Origin: Edolisoma coerulescens
Lineage: Eukaryota; Chordata; Aves; Passeriformes; Campephagidae
Direction: 5' to 3'
DNA length: 64,000 bases
NCBI GenBank assembly: GCA_013397115.1
Contig: VWZW01002585.1
Location: 457,244-521,243, forward strand
In this document: in pieces, positions 13,601 to 28,600 of the stretch
How positions within the stretch are numbered: position 1 is the first letter of the stretch
Layout of the letters: each line of letters opens with the position of its first letter
The notes under the pieces: model-generated
Database searches by the model: none
The model's input: only the letters and a program-made list of their open reading frames with translations
Told to the model about the DNA's origin: nothing
Made by a program: the position numbers and the translations under genes

Positions 13601-16600
13601 GCATTCCAATTGTAAGGAAACAAGGCCGAAAGTTTTCTCTTTATAGGAATGCAGAAATATTAAAAACTGGATAGAAGTCTCTGATGTTCAAGGCTGCAGA
13701 GTTTCTATAAAACCCACAGAATAACTTGCTAGAAAAATTTATCTCCTTTAAATCCCCAAATGCAGGATTTTAGAACACTGGCAGTAAACTGTTCACACAC
13801 AAGACAAGTAGTACATACTTTCATACAAAGTAGTAAGAATTCTTGGAAGGTAAACCTCAAATGGCTTCACCTCAAGACCGCAAAAGTGTAATTTCTCACC
13901 AAATTCTCAAACCAAAGGGGTTCTGCAAGATACTACCTTTGAAGCCTAATAAAAGTACAATTATTCATGCACAAAAGCTTGACAAATACACTATAACATG
14001 GACCGTCCATGTGAAGACCAACTCTACCCTACAGATGTATAAGAAGACAGGATGAACTTCAGCTCCTCTCCCTCTATAATGTTTAATGCTCATCTCCAAA
14101 TCCTTTGGAAAAACTGCTGATCAACTTAGTTTTCCTACCATTTTAACAATTTTTAGGCTCATGTTAATTAAAAATGCTTCATTTAAAAAAAAACCACAGG
14201 AGATACACTTTTGGTTTATCTATCGTATAGTTAATTTCTAAAAAACCTCAACATCTTTGTAAGAAAAGTGACTTACAAATTTTTACAACCTTCAAATCAT
14301 CTGGGATGCACGGAAAGCATTCCACTCTTGTTTCCACAACTTTCAATCTTTAATAAGTGCATGCCACAACTATGTTGACAAAACATGGTTCTCAATTAAC
14401 ACCAATAACTCCCTGAGAATCCACACAGAGATTTTGTATATAGACACATCAAAGAGCCAGTCTGTGAAATGGATACAACCTAATATGCCCTGTTCAAATA
14501 TTCCACATCTTTATACAAACATTTTACTTCATGAATATGAATTTTAAGGAGTACAGAGTAGAACAAACTAACTAATGTCATGCTGGGAAAGTTCTTATTC
14601 AAGGAACACAGAGGGTAAGCTCCTCATTCAAAGCAAGTTAAAAACCAAAGCAAAACATGTATTATACAACACTGTATCTTGTAACAACTACATCCACATG
14701 CATCAAAATGCATTCCAATAATGTGACTGCTCTTCAACGGTCCTCTCTCAACACACCAGGGTGAGGCACAGGAGAATCAATCCATGGTTTCAAGGTGTAC
14801 ATTTACTTAAAATTATGCTACTTTGTAAATATGGTTACATAGGACACCAATACTTGGAGGGAAACATTGGCAACATAATTACAGAATGATACAGTTGCAG
14901 GAGCATTCATAGGTTACTTGTTATTTGGATGTCCACAGAACAAAAGTGAATAAAAAGAGTTTAACTACTAAAGCCACAAAAAGATAAACAGCATTTGAAA
15001 ACAAATTTCAATTAAATCTTACACTGTTGCTATTTCTCTAAAAAGCAAGACAATTGTGAGTTGCTTTTTCCATTTTTATTCACTTCATTTATCTCTTTAT
15101 GATGAATTATAAACCTAAAGTATTAATAACTTAAATGAAATTAAACGTATTAATAATTTAAATGAAAAAAAGATTCTATATCAAAGTGGATCAACTTTTC
15201 AGGACCACTACATTGCTATATTCCATCCATGATGACTGTGCAACTTTACCATTAAACACATTCTTTAAATGGAACATTTCCTTCTAAAATAGAATCTTAC
15301 AGCTGAAAAGGACTTAAACACGTACTTCGGGCGTATGAAAAGACTAAGTAACAAAAAAGTCCTGAGCCAAAATTCAGCATGGACTGCTGTAAACCAGACA
15401 TTTACAGTCTCCAATAATTTGTTAACCATTTATGGCAATCCAGAAAACTGCATCTGGTACATCTTATGCTTTTCCATTAAAATCACTTCTCCTGCCAAAA
15501 AAATCCATAAAGAAATCCTTCAAAAGATTTGGCTAACAAAACTGTGTCTGGGAATGTATTTGGCCAATTTTCAATAAGACATTATATGTTTTCTTGTATA
15601 AATAGAGAATACGAAGTGGTATTTCTTCTCTATAAAAATCATGATTTACTCTTCAACAACATTAAAATGCTGTTTCCTTTATGCAACAATTCCATTCTCT
15701 TTTTTTAATCAAGTAAATTGCTTGCCAATACAACACTGCTTGATACTGAGATTTAGTTTTCTCTCCAAGTTCAAACCCCTCTTGCTTTCTTAGGCAAGGG
15801 TTTGACATCAAAATTGAACAGTAATGAAGAACTTCCCATTTAAGAGTGCAGTATTTGCCTATGTCAAAATTAATTTCAGTCCAGGGTGTTTGTGAACTTT
15901 TGCTGTGAATGTCTATAGTGAGACACAGATATACAGATCAGTCAATTCAAAAACAGATCAGTAGTTGTACATTATGCAGCAGTTTGAAATTTAATTTAGC
16001 TTGTAAAATTCTTATGTGAACTCAAGGAACACTCCTATGATGCCCACCTGGATGCCAAATTGCACTCAGAGAGAACTCAATTTAAGTAAGTACACATTCA
16101 AATATGTAGCAGAAAAGGATTAACTTTTTTGTAAAGGTCTTGCTGGAATCTTGAAGACTTTCAAATGACATTTCACACCACCTATCTGATCACAAGCAAG
16201 CATGCTTCAAGAAAACATCACTTATTTCAAGAGTAAGACTAATTATCATTTAAAAAGGAATAGCAATAATTAGTTGCATATGTTCAAAGCATGAGTTACC
16301 ACTGTATCCAGCAGAGATGGCAGTCACATCTGTGCAAGAGCTGATGCCTCTACACCTCTTACCAACTGCACACCCTTTATCTCTACCTCACTGTATTCCT
16401 GTATCTACGTCAAATATGGTAGTTACGTTGGAAAATCTGACAACATTTGGCATTTCACCAACTTTCAAAAAAGACATTTACAAAGCTAAATCAAGTGTCT
16501 TGGTATTTACAGGGAAAAAACCCCAAAAACCCAGAAAACTTCTACAGGGCTTTCTTTTGAGAAAGATCCCTAACAGAAGGTAAACATACTTTTTCATATT

Positions 16601-19600
16601 TACTTTATAAACAAGGAAGTCCTCAGAACACAACACGGAATTAGTCTTTCTCTCATAGGATATGAATTTTGGTAAGTTTCTAGGAATACTGCATAGTCTC
16701 CTCAGCTGCTTGAAATATTTTAAGCAGAAATGAAAAAAATGCTGTTACCTTCTTTCTTAAGCTCTTCAATCTGCTCCTCTTTGATGTCAAGCTGCTCAGT
16801 AAGCCTGGATGCTGCATCGAGGGCAGCATTTGCCTCTTCTAAACTCTCCTATATAGAGGGTTGGAAAGAGACAAAAAGAGAAGCAAGGGAGATCGCTGTC
16901 ACAACTACGCTAATACATCAGACGTAACATATGAAGAGACTCCAATCACTTGTTCTTTCAAATAACTGGACTGTAAACACCCCCAGAAAATGGAGGGTCA
17001 GCAGAAGAATGCTACTTTGCTTGCTCAGTCAAGACCTAAAATTTAGTTTCACAAGGTTCAATTTCATTATTCAGCCCACCTGCAGTGATACAACTTTTTC
17101 TTCTAGGTTTTCTGCTTTTTTCTTCCATTCTGCACTCTGTTTTTGGTATCTTTCCAGTTCTGCTGAATACATAGCTTTTTCTTCTAAAGGATAAAAAATA
17201 AGAGACAAAACAATCTTAATTTACAACATGCAATTCTTCTTGGGATATGCAATTGCAAAACCTCAGCATTATCATGTCTGGTATTCATGAGGTAGAGGTG
17301 GAATTCAAGTTTCTTAAACGTAATATTGATCAACAGTTTTCAAAGAATTGGTTTTTTAAGTTTTTTAATGGACAAGAGATTCTTAAATTCAGGCTACTGA
17401 AAAGGAAACCAGGTAACTAATATTTCAAAAACATCAAAATATGGTAACTATCCTAGCTAAAAAATAGTTGTTGCAATCTTTGCTATTTCTTGACAAACCT
17501 TACCCTGTTGGAACTGCTCTAGTACCATCTGCAGGTTGGCCAGAGACAGTGCATACTGCTTCACTTGGTCCTGGGAGATGGTCAGCTGCAGAACAGTTTC
17601 ATCTCTCTGCTTGGTAACCAGGTTTAACTGCTCTTGCAAAGATTCAACTTGCAGACTAGCTTGATGGCTTAATGAAAACAAGATACATTACTTAAATAAC
17701 AGGAGTAATCACAGAGAAAATTAAATCCCAGCAAAAAATAGCTTACCACAAATTTTTCAGCTCAACTTACAAAAATTATGGCATTTTTGCCCCCAATTCC
17801 TCTTCAAAAACAAACAAACAAACAAACCCAACCTAGAATGAGATTTTAAAGAAGTCTGGAAACAAAATTTTGACAATGAAAAAAAAAAAATCCCAGCTAA
17901 CTTCTTTTGTTTGAAATGCATTAGGAAAAAATCCTAGTTTTTGTTTATTATTATAACAGCCTCTTTACAAAAAAAAACAAACAAAAAAACCAGAAGAATC
18001 CATATGTTGCCAATCGTCTGCTTGAATTACTATGAATCAATAGGTCTTTCTACCAGTTTTTACTTTTAAACCCGGCCTCCAAGAACTCAGTATAGCTTGC
18101 TACATACTAATAATTGAATGCTCCATTTACTTTCCCATTGTGCAAAAATATTCTGAACCTGATTTACTCCTATGCCAGTCTTTTTAAAGAGTGCAGATCA
18201 TATTGCCTGGGAAACAGGCAGTATTTCTTGAAAGATATTTGAAACATTTGATGTAGAATTATGAAGCATTCAGATTTCACAAAATCTTCTCCCAACACTT
18301 ACACTTTCTCCAGAATTTTTCACAAAAAATTCTGCTCAACTTGGAAATCTGAGAAAGTTAAGAGCAGAATCCATCTTTGGTGCTTAAAAAGCCCCAAAAC
18401 CCAAGACTGCAGACTGTAGTAACATGAAAAGAAGAATTATTTTGCTTGAAACAACGAAAACTTGTTTAAATAAGATAGTAAAGCACTTAAGATAAGCAAT
18501 GAGCAATTTTAATACTTGGGCTTTCATTGTTCCGACTGAAAAAACTGTTTATGGCAAATAAATACAAATCCCCACGACTGGTTCTAGCCTCCCAGAGTCT
18601 GCTACCTATGAGAAATTCAGTGCATCTTGCTCTATATGCTTATATGAAGAAGGAAGTTCTCAGCAGTGTATACTTTCCATGGTATCAGAGACAAAGTAAA
18701 AACATGTATGTGTCTCGAAAGCAATTCACAAAGCATGACAGTCACATCTGTGCACTGAAGTGTATAAAATAAGACTCTTTCAAACTGAATGAAGCCTTGA
18801 CTTCAAAGTAAGTTAAGTGACTCTTTTTTGATTTAACACATAACTAAATTGATGGGTTGGGGATTTTATTTCTAGTCCTAAGCACTGTTGACAATGTAAG
18901 GTTTCAATAGTTGCTACTAAAAGGAGAAATACATTAAATTCTCAACAGTATATTTCAAATCACTCTCGATTCTGAGTAACAAAAGTTGGTATCTTTTTGT
19001 TTTCTCAAGCACATAGTATGTTACAGGACGGCAATTCAGTACAGTAGAGCCATCAGCACCAGTCTAGTTAACTGTGATATTTAAGACTACCTGGCATTCT
19101 CCACTGCAGTTGATGAGGATGCAAGTTTTTCTTCCAAAATCAAAACCTTTTTTCTTAGCTTGACCTCTCTGTCTTCTGCAGCTAAAGCTTCTCTGGTGTA
19201 GGAGTCTTCCATTTCTAAAAGGTGATTCCGCAACCTCTCCAGTTCCTGATTTAGGCGCTGCTCCTTCTCATGCAAATGCTGTACCTGTGTAGAACATACC
19301 TTGAGCTGCTTGGACTATCACTTCCTCACAAAAAAAAATTAAGCAAATGTAACACATGCCCATTGAAGCACATTGCAAGTGTATTAATTTTAAGTGCTTT
19401 TAACAAGTGATTGCTACTAAAATAATCCAAAAAATACTACAGATGCAATTCCTTATTCTTTTTTCATTTATTTCTTGCAATTATAAATTATTTGGTGGTA
19501 CCTCACTCTGCAGGGCACTGGTCTCCATTTGCTTCTGTTTGAGTGCTACCATGACTTGGTCTCTCTCTTGCTGAAAAGTAACAGCCTTTTCCTGCATTGA

Positions 19601-22600
19601 TTTAACTTCATTCAACAGCTGATTCAATTCTCCTGTCTTGCCCTGTTGAAGACACAAATATTTCAAACATGGCCAATGGTTTTACCAGAGACATAGTCTT
19701 TGCCAGGAAGAGTGTAAAGATACTACTGATCTAACAAGGAAAAGGCCAGGACATCTATGACCTTGCAACACAGAAAAATATTCAGGAAGAGTATTATTTT
19801 GAAGTTGCCTAGTTTTAAGAGATAGTCTTAAGTATGAACTTACATACCTGTTCTTTGTCTTTCAACAGCTTCTCAAAAGCAAGAGCTTTTTCCTTCATTG
19901 AGTGAGACTCAAACTCTTTCTCTTTCAGCATCATCGAAAATTGCATATTAGTCTCCTGAAGTGCACGGAATTCTGTTTCTTTTTCCCTGCATCTAGCAAC
20001 TATTTTTTCATTTTCTTCTTTCAGTTTTCGAATATCCATTTCTAAAATTAAATTTCTTTCTTTTACATTAGTTACAGCTTGCTTCAAAAGCTCATTTTCA
20101 TTTTCTTTGTTACTGAGATTTTCACTCACAGAAAGTAACTGATCACTTTTAGATTTAATCAATATATCTTTTTCCCTAAGTGATTTCTGTAACACATCAT
20201 GTTTTTCTTTGATCTGCCTCATCTCTGATTCAGTCCCTTCTTGACTCTTTCTTTCCATCTCTGACGCTGTAGCAACAGAATCAGATAATCGCTGATTGTT
20301 TTCCTGAAGAGTCCTAATAGTTGAATCTTTTTCTTGTAACTTTTTTTTCAGTTGTTCCAACTCATTTTGAAGGAGTTTACACTCCTCACCGAGTGCTTCA
20401 GGAGGACTGTATTGAACACCTGAAAGCTGTGAAACAGTGGGAGCTGTTGCCACAGATGGTGTTACCAAATCTAGTTTACTCAGGAGAAGATCCTTAGTGT
20501 TATAAAGCTGTCCTATGCTGTGTTGAACTTGTGCTAATTCCTGACTAAAACTTTTCAGCTTTTTCTCATTCTGTTCATAACTCTGAATCAAGCCATTATA
20601 ATCTACCTGCAGCCTTGAAGTACTATCGCTTTCAACTGAAATTTGTGCTTGCAGCTTGTGTAACTCTTCTTGGAGGTGAGCCGACTCATGCTGCATGTTC
20701 TGAACCGTCGTTATTACTTGTTGTTTCCACTCTTCCATTTTCTTTACTTGCTGTTTTAGTTTATCACGTTCTTGCAGAAGTTCCTCAAACTGATTACTGT
20801 TCACACCTCCTGCCCCATTGCCAGCACCTGTACTGGATGTCTGCAAGACAGTCAATAAGGTTTGGCATTTCTGACTTAGGGCATCTATTTCAATATCTTT
20901 TTCTCGAATGATACGGGACAAATTCTGAATAGTTTCTCTAGACATGTCTTGACTGCTGTTTTCAGATCTATTAGATAACTTTCGGTTCTCCTCTTGCAAC
21001 CTCACTAAAGCTGCTTCTTTAGCAGCAACCATGTCCATGATATTACGATACTCTGTTTTTAACTGACTGTTTTCCCTTGTCTTTTCACTTAGAACTGCTA
21101 GTACTTGTTCTCTTTCCATAACATACGCTTGCAGCTGCTGCTGAAGGGACAGAACATCCTGCCTGTAGGAAGCTGAGGAAACTCTGGCATTAAGAGCTTG
21201 TATTTCTAAATCCTTCTCTTGAATGATCCGAGTAAGTTTACCAACTTCATCCTTAGACAACTGATCAATTTGCTGACTCAGAGAAACATTCTTTTCATTT
21301 AAGAGCTTAATCTCCATCTCCCTTTCTTTGATACCTTTCACTAGTCTTTCAATTTCAGCTTTAGATAAGTCATGTTTTTCATTTCCATTTTCTCCATTAA
21401 GAGTTTGAACTTTGGTTTCCTGAAAAAGATCAGAAGAATCAGTCTGAATAATCTGTCTCTCTTTGTGCAACTGAGTTTTAATTTGTTCAATTGTTTTCTG
21501 CAAGTTTTTGATTTCCTCATCTTTCTCTAAAAAGAGTCTTTCATGTGTGACATTCATTTGCTCACACTGAAATTTGGACTCATCTATTTCCTTTTGCTGC
21601 TCCTGCAGTGACTGCTGAAGTTTCACTGTTGTTTGATTCTGATCTTCTATTGTTTTTTTGTGAACTTTTATTTCTTCTTCAAGATTATTCTTTGTCACTT
21701 TTAACTGTGTTACCTCACTTTCAAGTTCAATAATAATATCCAAAGTTTTAGGCTCAACGACAGGTGTAGATCTACTTTGCTGATCCTTAAGGCGTTCAAT
21801 TTCTTCTTTCAAATGATTATTTTCTTCCTTCATGACTGCAAGACTTCTGTCTTTTTCCTCCAAGTTCTGTTTTAAGACATCCTGCTTTTTTGAAACTTTC
21901 ATATATTCCTCAAGTTCCTGCTTCACCTGTAAGGCTTGATTTTTGTATTTTTCAATGAATACCTCTTTCTCTTTTATGAGATCTGTCAACTGCTTTTGTC
22001 CTCCTAAGCTAGTAGTCAACATCTCTTTTGTTTCTTGATGGTCAATTTCCATCTGCTCAATGCTCCTTTTAAGCTCAGCAATCTTAAAGTCTTTTTCTTG
22101 ATGGAGCTTAACCAGGCGCTCATGTTCAAGCTGCAGTGCAGTGGTATCCATACTACGGGCATTTGATAACTCCTCGAGAGTTTGCTTATAATTATGAGCT
22201 TGTTCCAAAAGCCTTTTCTCTGTCTCATTTAATTCACTCTCTAACCGTCTTTTTTCCATTTTCAAAGCCTCCACAACAGTGTCTTTTTCCAAATAAACTT
22301 TCTTTTTCTCAGAAATGGCATCACTTAACTTCTGTTTTAGTTCTTCAATAGCTGCTATCAGCTCTCCATTTTCTGTTCTAAGATTAGACAGAGATTTCTG
22401 TAAATCTTCATTTAGTTGTTTATTTTCTGAAACATCATTCTTTAGTTTTGCAATTTCTACTTCTCTTTCTTTCAGAATCAGATCTTGGCAAGTGTTTTTA
22501 GATTCCTCATTACTTTTTCCTGTTAACCGGCTCAAGGATACATGAAGTTCCTCCTCTCTTTCTTTTAGTTTCTGCTGCAACTCTCCAATTTCTTTTTTAC

Positions 22601-25600
22601 TATGCAAATTACAGTCCTGGGCTTTCCTTAATTGTTCCTGAAGATCTTTAATATTATCTTGCAGCTGCTGCTTAATTATATGCAAATCATTAAGCGCATA
22701 TGAACATTGGTTTAGTTTTTCTTTCTGACTATCTAACTCTTTAATAGTTTTCATCTTGTCAGTTTCTAATTCTGATACTTTCTTTCTTTCACAATCTATG
22801 TCAAGTTTCAGCTGTTTGATGATACTATCAGTTTCTGTGTGTTGCTTTGACAGCTGCTCTTTCAGTGTAATCATATGCTGGAAATGAACACAAAACAGAA
22901 TTCATTAGGGTAGGAGAACCAGCTGAACTATGCATTTCGTTCACTTTTATCCTCTAAATAATAAAAAAAAATGAGAGGAAAAAGTGTTGGCAACTAAGAA
23001 ACATTAAGTTGTCAAGTTGTATCAACTAGTCAATGCTAAATTAATTAAACCCAAATATCAAATGGGGACAGATGACATTTCGCTACAAAAAAAAAGAACC
23101 TGAACTACCTAAATGAAAAAATAAAAACCCAATTATTACAAAAAAAAGAACGGTCAGAATTTGTCAAGACAGTTGGAATTCAGCAAACAAAATTGCTTTA
23201 AAAAAGGGTGGCACTACATTTAATTAACTGTATATTCTATTTTCAACTTCTTGTTTGGATTAATTTCATAGGTGATTCATTGGCAAATCAATAATTGAAA
23301 ACACATGGCTTGCATCTCTTAAGTTTACAGGTCAAATATACTGGAACTGACAAAAAGGTATAATTTAATTCTGATTATATGTAGTTGGTGACTTTTTTAC
23401 TCCACGAATGCTCATATTATAAAGAACTTGCAATAAGGTAACGTAAATATTCAACATAATTAAAAATTTTAAAAGGAAAAAAGTTTCAAAAAATCATTGT
23501 AATGCATACTGTCATAAGACAGTCAGAATACTACCAGGATAAATTCAATCAGAAATGTTGCAATGAAAAATCAGGGACTATTTAACTGGACTTCGTAAAG
23601 TAACATCCCTTACGGATAGCTGACATGCTGTATTATTCCCTTGTCTATAACAAGTGGGTTTCACCTGCACTTCAGAATTTCACATTGAGATGGTAGATAT
23701 GGAGAAATACTGGCCCCAATTTTCTTTTTAGACCTCAGAGAATAACTTATATTTCACTGCTATCTGTGTTCAAAGAGCAACTTGAAAGACAAACACACAC
23801 ACAGAATTCTAAACATTTATTCAGCAGTTCAATAATTAGTTGCAGTATTTATTACCTGAGTAGCTTCTTGATTCTGCTTGTCTAGTTCTTCCAACTCTGC
23901 TATTAATGTTTCTCTTTCAGCAACACTTTCATCTAATTCATGTTCTTTCCTTTCCAAATCTTGTCTTAACTGATTTATTTCTGAATTCTGATCCTCTGTA
24001 TTCGAAGAAAGAATATTCTCATGTTTATGTTGTGCACTTGTCAGTTCCTTCTCAAGTCCCTCGAAATAAAAAAAACAAGAACGTAAATATCAGACTTTAT
24101 CTTGCTGAAATTATGTTAGAATCTCTAAGCCTACATGAATACTACCGCAGTTAAAAATTCTTTATTGTGAAGTATTTGTCTCTACTATTCATACATACAC
24201 ATTTATGTCCTCATCACTTGGTTTAGGAGCGCAGTTTATAAACTTCTGCACAAAAAGCCATGGTATGGTAAGAAGTTATATCCACCTGTGAGGTATGGAT
24301 TGACAGCTGGGATAAACTATTATAACTGCCAGAGCCACCCTAAACACAGCAGGCTGCATGGGGAGACAGGAAGTTTTAATCAAGGGCATCTAAATAACAT
24401 CATTCTGAAAAACACTATGGGAACACTGAATGAAAGCAAAACACAGAAAACCTCAGCTGAAAATTACTACTGGATACAAAGTAAAATAAACCAATCTCTC
24501 AAGTCTGAGAGTTTATAAAAGAGAAGTCAACCATGCCAAAAACTAAAGGCGTGTTATGTTCCACTGCTTCACTTCATCAGTAAGACGGAATGCAGTATTA
24601 TTATGAGTACTACATAGAAGAGAAATATTTCACAACTGATAAGTGCTGAAACTGAAACATGCTAAAGCAGAAGTGAAAAATGATGTATTTTACAGAATGT
24701 ACTATTAGCACTTTAAAAATGTATGTTACAGCCTTCTAGGTAACAATGAGGTAGGTAGAACTTGAATGGTTTTCCTTAATAGAATACACTGTGGAGTTTC
24801 ACAAGTAAAAATGTATTGTTTCTATAAATTCCACATTTAATTATAGAATTAAACTAGAATTATTTCCTTTTACATTACAATGTTACTTCTGTAGAAATGT
24901 GAATGTTCAAAAAAACCCCAAGACTACCAAAATGTGTGTTTTCCACCAGTTACTATTGTTATGAACTTTTTTGTTGGCTTAATTTAGAAATTGCTTTACC
25001 TGATTTAAACTGGAAAGTCTTGCTATTTCATTTTCTGCTTCTATAAAGGAAAATGAAATAAAATAGATAATTTTACTACTTTTCAAACAACAATAAAACA
25101 AAATCATTCTCCCACCTTGCCCAAATAGAACTCTGCTGCTCAGAAGAGCATAGTTTCAGAGCATTTTGTGATGACAAGCATCAGTGCCATAAAAGATTCA
25201 AACGTACCATCCGTCACTAGCACAAAGCAGAGCATTACTTTCACAACTGATCTCACATTAGGACTTTGGTACTACAGTTTATCAGTTATGCAATATTAAA
25301 ATATTTTCTACCTACAGATATATTCCTCATACAGGTATGTTAGTGTTTCCTCAAGAAGGTATTAGCAACCAAGTACCTTTATACATACACACACACGAGA
25401 ATGTACTTTTTGAATTTAAACAAACAACTTCTATTGAGGCTTACTTACTTTTAAAGAAAAAAACCCTACCAAACAGTTGGCAGACATGACTACTTCCCTA
25501 ATCTGAAACCCCTATGATAACCACGCTAGTTCAAACAACGTTCTCTTTTCTGCTTCACCTTACTTCAATGGACAATGCTCTTCTAAAGCAGCAATACTTA

Positions 25601-28600
25601 AAAGGTACATATTCTCATATTCAGTTTCAAATTTGTAAAATAAATTTTGAGTTTTAAAAGTGAAAACCTGTGAAAATAAACTAAAAAAAAAAAATAAATC
25701 TTAGTACCTAACAATGCTTGCTGTAGTCTGACAACATCTTGTGGTAGTGATGTCTTTGATTGGAGCTGCTTCTGTTCTTTCAGGAGAGCATCTTGCTCAG
25801 CCACAGATCTTTGAAGCACACTAAGGTCAGATTTAAGCTTTTCATAATCTTGTGCTATTTGGATTTTTTCTAGCTTTGCAAATTCTTGCTCTTTCAGAAG
25901 ATTTTTGTTTTCTGCTCTGGCAGAAGACAATTTGTGATTTAATTTTCTTATTTCATCCTCTAGGTCTTTTACAACCTGCAACTCTTCTGCTTTTCCTCCA
26001 TCTAGACTCTGAGCTTTTTTTTTCTGTTCAGTAATTTTAGGGTCATCCATGGCATCTGTGCTCACACCATCTAAAAGACAAAAGAGATTATTTGCAATAT
26101 TAACCAAAACCATCACTCTAGATCTTGTACTTCTCTTCTTTCACCTCTTCTGACAGAGGGAGACAGCCTAAACCAAAACCATGGTCATCATCAACAGAAG
26201 GCTTAGTTAAATAGGTTTAACATTTGAAGCTGTGCTATACATATTACTGGTTTGATAAGTAGCTTTTTGAATACTTACACACTCGTGGCTCAAAATAATT
26301 TTAAATGGTAAGTGTTGCAAGACATATTTTGTTTGCAATTTAATTAGAATATACTTGATCCCCACCTCTCTTGGTGAGGAGACAACAATCTAATTTATCA
26401 GGATTTGGAATCTCTCCATTTTCTAAGAATAATTTATCAAATCCCATCTAATTCAGATTGATGCAAAATCCATTTATAATTTAATTAATTACATTTCAAA
26501 GGTTTGCCAAATGGTTGTTACAGGGAAAAAATTTGCTACAAATAATTTATTAAATGATGCACTAAGCTTTTCAACTGAAGAAAAACATTTTTCAGAATTA
26601 ATCTTTTTACAGATCCATCACACTATCACACTATACTGACATTTATATTTCTGTACAATCTCCTATAATTTCCAGGTAAGTTAGAGAGTACAAAAAGGCA
26701 TCATCAGGAGAGTACAGAAAAAAATGAAAGCATACTACTTGTGAATTCACTTTGGTGTCAGCTCAAACACTTGCCCCTGCCCTAGTCCCTATCATGTTGT
26801 CAGACAGAATGAACAAAATAAAAATATAAAATACTCTAGTTCTTCAAAAGTCACTAAAGGTATTTATTTTGCAGATAACTGGTAATGTAAAAGATAAGGG
26901 ACTTTTACCTTCGACTTCCTTAAATTAGTCCCGCTAGTGTACGTACGTGAATTGAAAAAACATATTACATCTTAACAGGCATCTGATTTTAAGAAATAAA
27001 TTCCCTATCAGTACTACCTTAGAAGTTAGAGAAGCTGTGAAAATACTTCCCTTCTTTCCAAGAAGGGAAAAGATGTCTCATTCCAAAAGGAGAGAATATA
27101 CTCTTTAGAAGTCCAAGCTTTACCAGGTAAATAGAGGTTTACAGGCAAAGCTTACTATGTATTTGTGCAAAGAAGCCTCTAGAGGAAATCTAACTGACAT
27201 GACTATTTTTAGGGAATATGAAAAACTTATAAGGAAACAAAAAGTTCCTTGTGGGAACTACTGAGCTTCTACACTGTAGTCATGCCACACACTTACGTGT
27301 GGTCCTTACGGCAATCATAGGATCACAGCACGGTTTGGGTTGGAAGGGACTTTAGGACCATCTAGTTTCAACACCTGCATTATGGGCAGGGATGCCACCC
27401 ACTAGATCAGGTTGCTCAGGGTCCTACCCAACCTGGCCATGAACATTTCCAGAAATGGGGCATCCACAACTTCTCTGAGCAACTTGTTCCAGTGTCTCAC
27501 TACCCAATCTTTGACCTCTTGTCAAGTAATCCAATTGGCAAATAGTACTTCTCATAAAAGATATTTTTGTGTTGCTATTTTCTTGTCTTCAATTCCGTAT
27601 TTCTCATCCACACCTCTAGTCAGTGTAAGTTAAAAAAACCAACCCAGAAAGTGTAAAATTCAGAGCACAACAATTGGTATGTATAGAAAATGACCCTCCC
27701 GACTGATCCATATCACAGATGAAATGCTATCGTTCCAGCGTTCAATCCCCAGAGAGCATAAAAGATATAGGACATGTCTTAAACATGAAGCTGAACTGAA
27801 ACTGAAATTCAAATTCAAAACATCATATATTTGATATCTATTGTACTGCCACATGCATATTCAACATTTTAACCAAAATTCACTCTACATAAAATAAAAT
27901 AGAAAGCATGTGGTAACAAAGACCTTGCTGTAACCGATTCTCGAGTTCTTCAATTCGCTCTTCGTATTCACGCAGCTCTTCTCGGTGTCGGCGACTTATC
28001 TCTACCAACTTCTGTCTGTGTGCATCCTGCAATACTGACAGCTCATGCTGATGTTCATCTATTTCTTGACTTAAATTCTGTTTGAGCTCCTAAAAAATAT
28101 CATTAGAGAAACAAAATGGCAAAATACAGCACAGTGTCTTCTTATGAAAGAAATAATACAATACAAAAGAAAGAAAAGAAGGTTTCCCTAGTCTAATTAA
28201 AGGATTTCTTAAAGGATTTCTCACAGCAGAAGTCAAGTTTCTTGACTTTTGTTGATTTGGATTTTTTAAACGTGTTGAAAGAAATTCCTTTAAAAAAATA
28301 TGTTTACATAAATAGTAGGCTCTACACAACAGCAAATATTAAATCAATGTAAAGCAATTACAAGTGTCATATACAAAGTGGATACACTAGGACGCATTTT
28401 TAGTAACTTTCTAGGATGACATGTAAAATCTTTATTTTGCATCTTCAGCAAAGAAAGGCAAGATGTTTCTGAGAAGGGAGAAATTATTCTGTGTACCTAA
28501 AATACAGTCTCATAAGTCATCAACAACTTTACAAAGTGATTTACCCTCATAAGTACTAATGTCATTGCTTCAAGCTAACATACTGTAATTATCAAATTAT

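Noticed and set aside
20615..22545. Plus-strand frames of 71-98 codons opposite the giant TRIP11 exon
   Set aside because: They are antisense shadows of the coiled-coil coding sequence and lack independent evidence.
19815..22874. A stand-alone intronless 1019-residue gene starting at the internal methionine
   Set aside because: Good acceptor and donor sites flank the stretch at 22877 and 19848, and the frame joins exons 9 and 11 exactly. The tail after the donor is intron read-through.
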